A stretch of DNA of 64,000 nt from contig CAJTFG010000004.1 in NCBI GenBank assembly GCA_910575705.1, positions 62,001 to 126,000 of the forward strand, given 5' to 3'. The stretch comes from Erysipelotrichales bacterium. GTDB taxonomy: Bacteria; Bacillota_I; Bacilli_A; Erysipelotrichales; Erysipelotrichaceae. Below the pieces are notes generated by a model. It did no database searches, was not told the DNA's origin, and saw only the letters and a list, made by a program, of their open reading frames with translations. A program made the translations under genes and the position numbers. Every line of letters starts with the position of its first letter. The stretch's first letter is position 1. Shown one piece after another: positions 16,400 to 25,217 of the stretch.

Positions 16400-17107
16400 A
16401 TGACAGGAACATTGATAAATGCGGTCGCGGTCGCGGCCGGAAGTCTTTTAGGATGGTTTTTGAAAAGATGGATCGGCAAAGATACGGAAACGGCAATCAT
16501 GCGTGCCTTAGGTGCTGTTACCTTGATTATAGGATTGAATGGATTGTTGACGGTCATGCTTTATACGGATGCTTCTGGGGCTATTCATTCACGTTATGAA
16601 CTGCTTCTTTTAGGAAGTCTTTGCATGGGGTTGTTTGTCGGAGACCGCTTGCGTATAGAAGAGCGCATCGATCATCTTGCATCCGGACTGGAAAAGAAAT
16701 TGGCTATGGAACATTTTACGGAAGGATTTGTAGCGTCTACGGCTATTTTCTGTGTTGGGGCGATGACGATCGTCGGTTCGATGAATGACGGTTTATATGG
16801 CGATTCCAGCATGTTGCTGATGAAAAGCGGGATGGATTTCATCGCTTCTATGATCCTTGGTGCTTCTTTGGGGATCAGTGTGATGGCAAGCGCCGTTTCC
16901 GTTTTGATCATACAAGGAGGCATTGCGCTGGCTGCGCCTTTGTTGCAGACATTTTTGACGGCAGAGCTGATGTCGCTTATCAGTATGGTGGGATATGGGA
17001 TCGTGTTTATGATCGGTCTGAATTTTCTCGGAGTAAAAAATATAAAGACGGCTAATCTGCTGCCGGCGCTTATTGTACCAATCGTGTATTATCTGGTAAT
17101 AACATAG
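16400..17107 (+). CDS. DUF554 family membrane protein (YdfK-like)
   Basis: This 235-residue protein has six to seven hydrophobic segments. The family hallmarks are the N-terminal TGTLINAVAVAAGSLLGW, LIGLNGLLT, a VASTAIFCVGAMTIVGSMNDGL block rich in small residues, and the C-terminal FLGVKNIKTANLLPAL. The family is widespread and uncharacterised; a transport role is likely. The ATG at 16400 has AGAGGAA ahead of it and starts exactly where the family starts. A second membrane protein follows after 10 bases with its own AGGAGG, so the two form an operon. Confidence 0.88.
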   Translation: MTGTLINAVAVAAGSLLGWFLKRWIGKDTETAIMRALGAVTLIIGLNGLLTVMLYTDASGAIHSRYELLLLGSLCMGLFVGDRLRIEERIDHLASGLEKKLAMEHFTEGFVASTAIFCVGAMTIVGSMNDGLYGDSSMLLMKSGMDFIASMILGASLGISVMASAVSVLIIQGGIALAAPLLQTFLTAELMSLISMVGYGIVFMIGLNFLGVKNIKTANLLPALIVPIVYYLVIT

Positions 17108-17117
17108 GAGGTATCTG

Positions 17118-17918
17118 ATGGAATATGTAGATGTAAAGAGAAAAGTAAATGAACTGTTGATGAAGAAAAAGGCGGTTCTTACTCTTTTGGTCGCTCTTTC
17201 GCTTTTGTGGGTATATGGTGTTCAGATATTGAACCCTTTATTGGCAACCGGGAATTCTTCGATCGATTTCGCCATGTCGTTTGCTTTTAGTCTGCTCAAT
17301 GTACTTATCAGCAATATCGTCTTTTTCTGTGTATTGAAGCATACGCGTAAAGAGCGATTTGGTATGAATGAGATTCGTTTTTGGTTGCGTCATCTGCCGA
17401 TGCAGATCTTTATGGCGACGCTCTATATGCTGTTTCGGCTTGCTCTCGATACGCTACTCAGGATTTTCGGAATGATCTTGCTGTTTATTTATCTGCCGCT
17501 TACGCTTTGCTTGACGATCCTTTATTTTTCGGCAGAGTGTACGATCGCTTTTTGCATATATGATAACGGTGTCAACGTTATGGAGATCCTACGCGGTGTT
17601 TTACTGTTTATACAAGCTCGCTGGAGGGTTTTGCTGCGCAGCGGATTTCCTTATCTATTAAGTAATTTTGCCTATGCGCTCTGTTTGACGCTCGTTATTA
17701 AAGATTCGCTGCAGATGACAAATAATATGCTGGATATCATGAAGACAGTCGAATATCTCATTTCTGATCCGATGAGCGGTACCTTGTTGTCTATTATCGG
17801 ATTAACGTTCGTGTTTTGGATCGTCTTCGCATATTTTGAACTGTGTATATTTATGACGACGGCAGTCGTGTATGAAGAGGACCGGCCGCTGTATTTCAGC
17901 CGTATAAAAACAAAATAA
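17118..17918 (+). CDS. Hypothetical polytopic membrane protein
   Basis: This 266-residue protein has about six hydrophobic segments (VLTLLVALSLLWVYGVQIL; SFAFSLLNVLISNIVFF; MILLFIYLPLTLCLTILYF; the last near residues 228-250). The layout resembles DUF975-like or glycerophosphodiester-associated membrane proteins, with an amphipathic start and a central cytoplasmic loop, but I cannot name the family. AGGAGG lies 6 bases before the ATG. It is second in the operon with the DUF554 gene and ends at a good terminator. Confidence 0.65.
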   Translation: MEYVDVKRKVNELLMKKKAVLTLLVALSLLWVYGVQILNPLLATGNSSIDFAMSFAFSLLNVLISNIVFFCVLKHTRKERFGMNEIRFWLRHLPMQIFMATLYMLFRLALDTLLRIFGMILLFIYLPLTLCLTILYFSAECTIAFCIYDNGVNVMEILRGVLLFIQARWRVLLRSGFPYLLSNFAYALCLTLVIKDSLQMTNNMLDIMKTVEYLISDPMSGTLLSIIGLTFVFWIVFAYFELCIFMTTAVVYEEDRPLYFSRIKTK

Positions 17919-17931
17919 GGATATGTATCAC

Positions 17932-17960
17932 AAAAATGATGACATTTGCCATCATTTTTT
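17932..17960 (+). terminator. Intrinsic terminator of the DUF554 operon
   Basis: AAAAATGATG (17932-17941) pairs with CATCATTTTT (17950-17959). Confidence 0.8.
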
Positions 17961-17977
17961 GTTTTTCATGATTTTCA

Positions 17978-18007
17978 TTAACCAAAAGGGTACGGGCTCA
18001 TATAATA
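17978..18007 (+). promoter_or_regulatory. Promoter of the giant repeat gene; fits both vegetative and late mother-cell consensus
   Basis: Read as a sigma-A promoter: TTAACC (17978-17983), 17 bases, TATAAT (18001-18006). Read as a sigma-K type promoter: AC (17981-17982), 16 bases, CATATAATA (17999-18007), which fits CATANNNTA exactly. Sequence alone cannot choose. Confidence 0.5.
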
Positions 18008-18052
18008 GAATGTCTTAGAGAAATCATAGGCTTATATATGAGGAGGATGAAA

Positions 18053-21000
18053 ATGAGCAAATGCAACCAAGATGACTTTCATGAAGATGTGAGGATGGAT
18101 ATGGATTGCCCATGTGAACCTTTTCTTCAAGGCTCCATGGATATTATCATTGAAGAACAGCAGGAGGATGGGACTCCTGATCAGCATGAGAACACCAGAT
18201 ATGTGAAGGTTTGCGGTTCTGTGGAGGACTGCCGTGTGTACCCGTTGAAGACAGACGGGGAAACGGGGATCGGTTCGCTTCATCTGGAGGAGATACAATC
18301 GGTAAAAAATGTCCTTGTCTTAGTGGATGAAAACGGCCAGCAGATCATGGATCAGGATGCATACGAGATTTCCTATTACGTGAACGGAGAAGAACAGCAG
18401 GAGGATCATGCCGCTGTTGTTATGTCTTGTGAGGAGCAGGAGCACCATGAGGTTCGCATCGTGATCCGGCATAAACCGATGCTGCGTCTGCATGTGACAA
18501 AGCAGCTGCGCGATGCGTGTATGGAACTGCAGGATCCTGCAGAGGATATGCGTTTTACTTTGCATTTGTGCGGTATGGGGATTTCAGAGACAATCGTGCT
18601 GGATGCGCAGAATGATTTTTCGGTATGCGTAGAGCATCTTTACCCGGGCGTTTATACGCTGGAAGAGGAAGAAGTGTGCGGATACGGCACGGTTTACCGT
18701 TTTGATGATGGCGAGGAGACAGAAACAGCACAGTTTGAATTGATAAGCGGAACGCATGATGTACAAGTCATCAATCAGCAACTGGCCGGCAGCGTTTTGA
18801 CGATCGATAAGTATATTCGCGATGAAGGCGGAGAGCTGATCAAACCGCAGGACGGGGAATGCTTTGAAGTGCGTATCATCGGGGATCAATTCGATGCCGT
18901 TTATACGCTGACATGTGAAAATGACTTTTTCATAGAACTGAGGGATCTGGAACCGGGATTTTATGATGTCAGTGAAACTTCCGGTCAATATGAAACGAGT
19001 TATTTAGTGAATCATCAGATGGAAAGCGGATATGCGCATGTAGAGGTGCGCCGCTGTGAAGCAAGCAGCGTTTTGATCATCAATACGCCGATCGGTTGCA
19101 GCGGCTGTGAGAGCCCGCTGCGTATTTGTAAGTTTATCCGCCGCTGTGACGGTTTGCTGGTACGTCCGGACGATGATGCCTGCTTCAAAGTCATGCTGTG
19201 CGGCTGTGGATTTTATCAGACGTTTAACTTGAATGCCTGCAATAATTTCTGTGTGGATATTGACAATATCTGCTGCGGAGAATATGAGATTCGTGAAATC
19301 GATAATGAATGCTATAAGACAAGCTATATCATAAATGACGGCTGTGAGCGTACAAGCGCCTATGTCTGTTTGCATGAAAATGAATGCAATGTTATCAGCA
19401 TTATCAATGAAGAACGCAACAAGGGCTGTGTCAGCATCTGTAAATTTATCCGCAACGAACGCGGGGATCTTGTGAAACCGATGAAAGGTGATCGCTTCGT
19501 CGTGACACTGAGAAGCTTCTTCTTCCGTGAAACCTTTGTATTGGATGAGCACAATGATTGGTGCATGCATTTCGATCATCTGCGGGAAGGCAGCTATGAG
19601 GTACGGGAGCGCAGTATCGACGGCTATGATACGACGTATATCGTCAATGGATGCAAGGAAAGAAAACGTGCCCGTTTTATCGTAGACGGAGATTGCGGCA
19701 ATGAGGTACGTATCGTTAATACGCCTTGCCGTGATGACTGCGGAACTTTAAAGGTATGCAAATATATGGAACTGCAAAACGGAGAACTCGTAAAGCCGAA
19801 TGCCGATGAAAGCTTTGAATTTTCGCTACAGGGACCATGTACGGATGAATGCTTTACGCTTCATGCCCGCAATCACTGGTGCGTGATACTGGAAGGATTG
19901 AAACGCGGGGATTATACGATAACGGAACAATGTGCCGGTGGTTATGATGTTCGATATTTGGTAAACGGCTGTCCGGCGGAAACCGCAGAAGTATGTATGA
20001 ACAGTGAAAATCAAGAGGTATCGATCATCAATACGAGACCGCGCGGCGGCAATCTTACGATCGAGGCATGGATACGGGATTGTGAAGATGTGATGTGGAA
20101 ACCTTGCGGCAATGCATGTTTTGAAATCTATGTAGAGCATCGAAATGAAACACGAAGCTATACGCTGGATGCCCGCAATCGCTGGCGGATTATGCTGGAT
20201 GATCTGGAACCGGGTAAATATCGCATCATTCAGAAAGACAGCTATGGATATGAGGTAAGCTATGAGATCCAGCATGAAGAGATGGCGCATGGCGCGGTGG
20301 AATTAGACGGTAATGACCAGACCGTGAAGATCGTCAATTCCCTCAGCAACTGCCAGGGAATGGTAACGATCGAGAAAACGATCGTCGATGCGTGCGGAAA
20401 TCGAACGAAACCGTGTCCAAACAGTGAATTTACCTTCTTATTGCGTGCATCCGGACTGAAAAAACGCTTTACGTTAGATGATTCTAATGATTTCTGCGTG
20501 TACTTTGATGATTTAAGAGAAGGCATGTATCATTTGGAAGAAGAGACGGAAGGCTATGAGGTATCCTATATCGTCAATGGTATAGAAGCAGACCGCGGAC
20601 AGTTTGTTTTGGGAAGAGAGGATATTCATATCGAGGTGCGCAATACAGAGAAGCCGCAGCCGGTTTTATGCGTAGAAAAACGCATTCGCAAACAGGGACG
20701 CTTATGTATGCCGGAACCGTGTGAAAGCTATGAATTCGTCCTTACCGGAAAAGATGTTCACGAAGTATATACACTGGATGTATCCAATGACTTTACCGTA
20801 TGCTTATGCGATCTTTGCCGCCAGCATTATGAGATTCGTGAACTTCATGTAGATGGCTGTGTGTCTTATCTCATCGACGACAGTTTGCAGGCTGACGGTT
20901 ACTTCTTATTTGATGACCGGGATATGAATATAACGATCATCAATGAAGAGGGCTGCGATGATCGCGTGCGTATATGCAAGGTGATCGAGGAGAACGATCA

Positions 21001-24000
21001 GCAATTTAAGCCATACCGTTGGGAAAGCTTCGATATTCAGATTGAGGGAAGAAACTATAAGAATCGCTTTACGCTGGATTGTGATAATGGCTGGTGTATC
21101 GATATCGATCATCTGGCGCCGGGAAATTATCAGGTTCGTGAATTAGGCGATTATGACAATTCCTTTATGGTAAACGGAGAGTGCAGTAAAAACGGAAGTT
21201 TCTTTGTAGGAAGTGGTGATACAGAAGTTACGATTATCAATCATGTATGCTGCAGCGGAACACTGCAGATTGCGGCATATGATGTGGATTGCGATGAGCG
21301 GTGTATGCCAACATGCGGTAAATACAGTTTTGTATTATCCACCTGTGATTGGCAACAGACGTATACGCTGAGCCGAGAAAATGATTGGAGCTTATGCTTT
21401 GATGAACTGCCATCCGGAGATTATACTTTGGCGGCATGTGATGATCATGTACGCGTGGAAATTGACGGCGACTCCGGAAAAAAAGTCAGCTTCCATCTGG
21501 AATGCGAGACAAAGGCGGCATCGCTGCTTATCGTGCCGCAGACATGCCGGCATACCCTTGTGATCGATAAAAAGATGCGGGACGCAAACGGGAATGTATG
21601 CAAACCGGAAGAGGGGATGTATCAGATAGAAGTATGCGGCGAGGAAGGTACACAGACATTCTGCTTGCAGGAGAATAATGATTATTGTGTGGAAACGGAG
21701 CTTTCACAAGGAGAAGTGACAGTATCCGAATGCGGATATGAGGATGCTTTGTATCAGTTTAATGGCGGTCCGCTGCATAAAACTGCCCGCTTCCGGCTTT
21801 GCATGGACAGCCGGCTGACGGTTTTCAACCGCTTGTCATGCCGTTCTTCCATCTGTATACAGGGAACCGTGGAAAACTGTGAAAAAGAGATGGTTTCTCC
21901 AAGACGAGACGATTGTTTTCAGATCACGTTAAAAGGCGAATCTTATTGTGATACTATTACCTTAAACCGAAGGAACAGCTGGTGTGCATGTTTTGATGAC
22001 GTACCTGCTGGACGTTATGAGCTTTCCAGTTCATTATCGGGATATGAGAGCGTTTCTTTTGAAAAACAGAGATGCGCTCATCCTACAATATGTGTCGATG
22101 GCGATGATATCGATCTGGATGCCGTTTATAAAATGTCCTGTCATCGGGGAAGCATTGAAATTTTGAAATATCGAAAAGACGGCAGCTGCGGATGCTTTGT
22201 GCGCCCTTGCCAGAATGAAAGCTATGATATTCATGTATGGTCGGATCATTATGATGAAGTGATCGTACTAAACCGTGATAATGCATGGCGCAAGCGTCTG
22301 ACACAGCTTCCGGATGGCACCTACCATGTGGAAGAACTGCATAGTGAGGATGAGGTTTCCTATATCGTTAACGGGGGAAAAGAAAGCGAAACCGCGATCG
22401 TGGAAGTGCATGGGAATACGTCTTATGTGAAGGTACTGAATGCGAAACGAACGCAGGGAAGGGGAAGTATTGAGATCTGCAAGTTTATCAAGGGTGAGGG
22501 CATGCTGGAACGCCCGCAGCCGGATGCTTCTTACACTGTTCTTTTGAAAGGACCGAATGGGACAAAAACGTATGATCTGAATGAAGACAATGATTTTTGC
22601 GTAACGGCATCATCGTTGCCAGAAGGAACGTATGAAGTAGTGGAAGACGGGAATGAGGATAAGGTAAGCTATATCGTAAATAACGGATGTGAGACGAATC
22701 GGGGGATCGTCCATGTCATGCAGAACCATAATTGTGTGCAAGTATTGAATAAGATGCAGAGCAGGGGAAGCCTTCTCATATCCAAATTTGTGAAAGGCGA
22801 AGACGGTAAACTTCATACGCCGGATGAAACGCAGTCTTATCGGGTACACGTATCTAAGGCAAATTTTAATGAGATCATAACGCTGTCGAAAGAAAATGAT
22901 TTCAAAGAGCACCTGCGCGATTTGGATGACGGCTGGTATGTTGTCGATGAGCTGGATCATGAGGACGTGACTTACCGCATCAACGGCGGCAGCGAGGTGG
23001 ATACAGGTGCAGTTCGTATAAGAGGTGATGAACAGGATGTATGGATCATCAATCCGCAGCCATCCGCAACCGGTTCGATTACCGTAACGAAGTATATGCG
23101 TACCGACCAGCATTATCATAAACCGGCAGATACCGATGTGTTCCGCTTTCATATGTCACGGCCCGGATTTAATGAGGTATATACGCTGAACAAGGAGAAT
23201 AATTGGACTCAGGTAGTAGATTATTTGGAAGATGGCAGTTATGTTTTGCAGGAAGTTGACAGTCCTTATGAGGTCAGCTATGTCATTAACGGTGGATCGG
23301 AGACGAACTTCGGTATCGTCGATGTTCGGGGGAACGATAATACCGTATTTATGATCAATACGACACAGAACGTATCAGGAAGTATTCGCATCATGAAATA
23401 CATTCGTGCGGAAAACGGACAGCTGGAACGTCCGACAGGGGATTTCCGCGCACAGATACACGTATCGAGACCGGGATTTAATCAGTTCTATGATCTGACG
23501 AGCGCCAATGACTGGACCGTGAATATCACGGGATTGGAAAACGGACAGTATGTATTGGATGAAGTGGATGCACCGGGAGATGTCACGTATATCATCAACG
23601 GCGGCAGTGAGGTGCAAAACGGTATCGTTCGTGTACAGGATAATGCCAATCAGGTACAGATGATCAACAGTACGACGACGGTTGGAGGCAGTATCCGCGT
23701 CGTGAAGTATATCCGTGCTCAGGACGGACAGCTCATTCGTCCGCAAGCGAACTTTACCGCGCGTCTGCATGTGTCAAGACCGGGGTTCAATCAGTTTTAT
23801 GATCTGACGAGCACCAATGACTGGACTGTAAATATTACGGGATTGGAAAACGGGCAGTATGTATTGGATGAAGCGGATGCATCGGGAGATGTCACGTATA
23901 TCATCAACGGTGGCAGCGAAGTGCAAAACGGCATCGTCCGCGTACAGGATAATGCTAATCAGGTACAGATGATCAATCAGGAAACCGCATCCTCCCGCCT

Positions 24001-24988
24001 GTATTTACAAAAATACAAGAAAGACGGAAACGGCAATATGCTTCCGCCGGATGAAGGAGACGAGTTCCGTGTTCATATAACGTCCTATGATTATGATGAA
24101 ACGGTCGTATTGAATGCACAGAATGAGTTTCAGACGATATTGGAAGGACTTGCGCCGGGTTCTTATGCGGTAGAGGAACTGAACGCAGGAGGCTATCGGA
24201 CGACTTATCGGATCAACGGTGCGCAGGAAACGGAAAATGCCATCATTGAGATCATAGAAGGAAGTACGATTTCTGTAGATATCCTCAATGAGGAAATCAG
24301 CGCAGCCAGCAATTTGGATGTGTACAAATATATTGTGTATCAAAACGGAAACGTTGTGAAACCGAACCGAGATGAGGTTTTCCGTATTCGTATCTTCAAT
24401 AACGATGTTGATGAAACGTATACATTGGATGAAACGAATCGCTGGCATTTGCAGACACAGGATCTGCCGCAAGGTACGTATCAGTTGGAAGAGATTTCGC
24501 AATCCGGATATCGCGTGCAGTATCAGGTAAACGGCGGTGCTTCCAGTGATCAGGCACAGTTTACGGTTTCTCCGGGTGTTGCGAACTTTATCGAAATTAT
24601 GAATACCCGACAGATCGAGCAAGATGGTCTGCTGGAGATGACAAAACGCGTGCGAAGCCAAGACGGAGAACTTGTTATGCCTTCTAGCAACCAATCATTT
24701 GAAATACGTCTGTATAACAATATGGGATATAGCGATACGTTTACGCTGGAATCCAGAAATCGTTTTACGATGCGTGTGGCTTCCTTGACAAGAGGTGTCT
24801 ATCATGTAGAAGAGATGGGCAATACCGTTTACGATGTGACATATATGGTAAACGGCGGTACGGAAACGAGCGATTCGCGCATCGTATTAGATGGACCGGA
24901 TGTACAGACGCTGACGATCATCAACACGCGTACGGAAATGTTTTATAACATGAGCAGCGACAACAATCTCAAGATCGTGATCGAATAA
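18053..24988 (+). CDS. Giant protein of 21 tandem CnaB/prealbumin-like repeats, no export signal
   Basis: This 2,311-residue protein has a non-repeated N-terminal region (residues 1-143) and 21 tandem domains of 98-109 residues. A typical domain reads: (V/I)xKxIR...G.L.(K/R)P...F.V.L, then a tripartite L..(N)(D/N)W/F, L..G.Y.(V/L).E, GY...Y.(V/I)NG, and ends V.(I/M)(I/V)N. Lys in the first strand, Glu in the middle YxVxE and Asn in the last strand correspond to the Lys-Glu-Asn triad that makes intramolecular isopeptide bonds in CnaB/SpaA domains. By my reading the triad is complete in 18 of 21 repeats. There is no signal peptide, LPXTG motif, membrane helix or choline/SLH domain. About 94 cysteines occur up to residue 1571 and none after. 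ATG 18053 was chosen for AGGAGG 6 bases upstream. It is monocistronic. A structural cytoplasmic or spore-surface role is inference. Confidence 0.85.
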   Translation: MSKCNQDDFHEDVRMDMDCPCEPFLQGSMDIIIEEQQEDGTPDQHENTRYVKVCGSVEDCRVYPLKTDGETGIGSLHLEEIQSVKNVLVLVDENGQQIMDQDAYEISYYVNGEEQQEDHAAVVMSCEEQEHHEVRIVIRHKPMLRLHVTKQLRDACMELQDPAEDMRFTLHLCGMGISETIVLDAQNDFSVCVEHLYPGVYTLEEEEVCGYGTVYRFDDGEETETAQFELISGTHDVQVINQQLAGSVLTIDKYIRDEGGELIKPQDGECFEVRIIGDQFDAVYTLTCENDFFIELRDLEPGFYDVSETSGQYETSYLVNHQMESGYAHVEVRRCEASSVLIINTPIGCSGCESPLRICKFIRRCDGLLVRPDDDACFKVMLCGCGFYQTFNLNACNNFCVDIDNICCGEYEIREIDNECYKTSYIINDGCERTSAYVCLHENECNVISIINEERNKGCVSICKFIRNERGDLVKPMKGDRFVVTLRSFFFRETFVLDEHNDWCMHFDHLREGSYEVRERSIDGYDTTYIVNGCKERKRARFIVDGDCGNEVRIVNTPCRDDCGTLKVCKYMELQNGELVKPNADESFEFSLQGPCTDECFTLHARNHWCVILEGLKRGDYTITEQCAGGYDVRYLVNGCPAETAEVCMNSENQEVSIINTRPRGGNLTIEAWIRDCEDVMWKPCGNACFEIYVEHRNETRSYTLDARNRWRIMLDDLEPGKYRIIQKDSYGYEVSYEIQHEEMAHGAVELDGNDQTVKIVNSLSNCQGMVTIEKTIVDACGNRTKPCPNSEFTFLLRASGLKKRFTLDDSNDFCVYFDDLREGMYHLEEETEGYEVSYIVNGIEADRGQFVLGREDIHIEVRNTEKPQPVLCVEKRIRKQGRLCMPEPCESYEFVLTGKDVHEVYTLDVSNDFTVCLCDLCRQHYEIRELHVDGCVSYLIDDSLQADGYFLFDDRDMNITIINEEGCDDRVRICKVIEENDQQFKPYRWESFDIQIEGRNYKNRFTLDCDNGWCIDIDHLAPGNYQVRELGDYDNSFMVNGECSKNGSFFVGSGDTEVTIINHVCCSGTLQIAAYDVDCDERCMPTCGKYSFVLSTCDWQQTYTLSRENDWSLCFDELPSGDYTLAACDDHVRVEIDGDSGKKVSFHLECETKAASLLIVPQTCRHTLVIDKKMRDANGNVCKPEEGMYQIEVCGEEGTQTFCLQENNDYCVETELSQGEVTVSECGYEDALYQFNGGPLHKTARFRLCMDSRLTVFNRLSCRSSICIQGTVENCEKEMVSPRRDDCFQITLKGESYCDTITLNRRNSWCACFDDVPAGRYELSSSLSGYESVSFEKQRCAHPTICVDGDDIDLDAVYKMSCHRGSIEILKYRKDGSCGCFVRPCQNESYDIHVWSDHYDEVIVLNRDNAWRKRLTQLPDGTYHVEELHSEDEVSYIVNGGKESETAIVEVHGNTSYVKVLNAKRTQGRGSIEICKFIKGEGMLERPQPDASYTVLLKGPNGTKTYDLNEDNDFCVTASSLPEGTYEVVEDGNEDKVSYIVNNGCETNRGIVHVMQNHNCVQVLNKMQSRGSLLISKFVKGEDGKLHTPDETQSYRVHVSKANFNEIITLSKENDFKEHLRDLDDGWYVVDELDHEDVTYRINGGSEVDTGAVRIRGDEQDVWIINPQPSATGSITVTKYMRTDQHYHKPADTDVFRFHMSRPGFNEVYTLNKENNWTQVVDYLEDGSYVLQEVDSPYEVSYVINGGSETNFGIVDVRGNDNTVFMINTTQNVSGSIRIMKYIRAENGQLERPTGDFRAQIHVSRPGFNQFYDLTSANDWTVNITGLENGQYVLDEVDAPGDVTYIINGGSEVQNGIVRVQDNANQVQMINSTTTVGGSIRVVKYIRAQDGQLIRPQANFTARLHVSRPGFNQFYDLTSTNDWTVNITGLENGQYVLDEADASGDVTYIINGGSEVQNGIVRVQDNANQVQMINQETASSRLYLQKYKKDGNGNMLPPDEGDEFRVHITSYDYDETVVLNAQNEFQTILEGLAPGSYAVEELNAGGYRTTYRINGAQETENAIIEIIEGSTISVDILNEEISAASNLDVYKYIVYQNGNVVKPNRDEVFRIRIFNNDVDETYTLDETNRWHLQTQDLPQGTYQLEEISQSGYRVQYQVNGGASSDQAQFTVSPGVANFIEIMNTRQIEQDGLLEMTKRVRSQDGELVMPSSNQSFEIRLYNNMGYSDTFTLESRNRFTMRVASLTRGVYHVEEMGNTVYDVTYMVNGGTETSDSRIVLDGPDVQTLTIINTRTEMFYNMSSDNNLKIVIE
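18482..24985 (+). repeat. Tandem coding repeats R1-R21 of the giant gene
   Basis: Repeat starts read from the sequence: 18482, 18791, 19118, 19427, 19739, 20048, 20357, 20663, 20963, 21257, 21551, 21845, 22148, 22463, 22766, 23072, 23378, 23687, 23996, 24308, 24623. R21 is followed by a short tail. Units diverge strongly except R17 and R18. Confidence 0.85.
23378..23995 (+). repeat. Near-identical tandem pair R17-R18 (309-bp unit)
   Basis: The halves starting at 23378 and 23687 encode almost the same protein from RPGFNQFYDLTS to the closing QVQMIN, including the same NITGLENGQYVLDE block, with mostly synonymous DNA differences. This indicates a recent duplication inside an old array. Confidence 0.85.
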
Positions 24989-25014
24989 GGAAAGCACTCG
25001 CTTTCCTTATTTTT
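24985..25014 (+). terminator. Intrinsic terminator of the giant gene
   Basis: ATAAGGAAAGC (24985-24995) pairs with GCTTTCCTTAT (25000-25010), then T5. The stem overlaps the stop codon. Confidence 0.85.
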
Positions 25015-25177
25015 AATGAGGTGAAAATGATGCTGCGTCTTCGATAAAAAGAAAGAGAGCAGCCGATTTTTGTGAATTTGCGTACGGGTATTTATACAGA
25101 AGGCGAAGAAAGCGTGAAATTTACTTTGATTTAAGAAAAATACGTGAAAAATCCTTTTAAAAAAAGTGCTTTCGTTC

Positions 25178-25183
25178 TATAAT
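25178..25183 (+). promoter_or_regulatory. Probable -10 of nifJ
   Basis: A perfect TATAAT 35 bases before the ATG. The region opposite a -35 position (TTTTAA) is weak. Between 25015 and 25150 I see no gene. Confidence 0.4.
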
Positions 25184-25217
25184 AGATAAGTAATGTTATA
25201 CAAGGAGGAATACATAC

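Noticed and set aside
19004-24694. Long open frames on the reverse strand of the giant gene
   Set aside because: They shadow the repeated codons, lack ribosome sites and encode no recognisable protein.
18482-24985. Tandem repeats of about 300 bases considered as a CRISPR-like or satellite array
   Set aside because: The units are in frame, code for protein domains, diverge strongly and have no short identical repeats with spacers.
25015-25217. Short frames between the giant gene and nifJ
   Set aside because: The longest has six codons and no conservation can be judged; no gene is supported.
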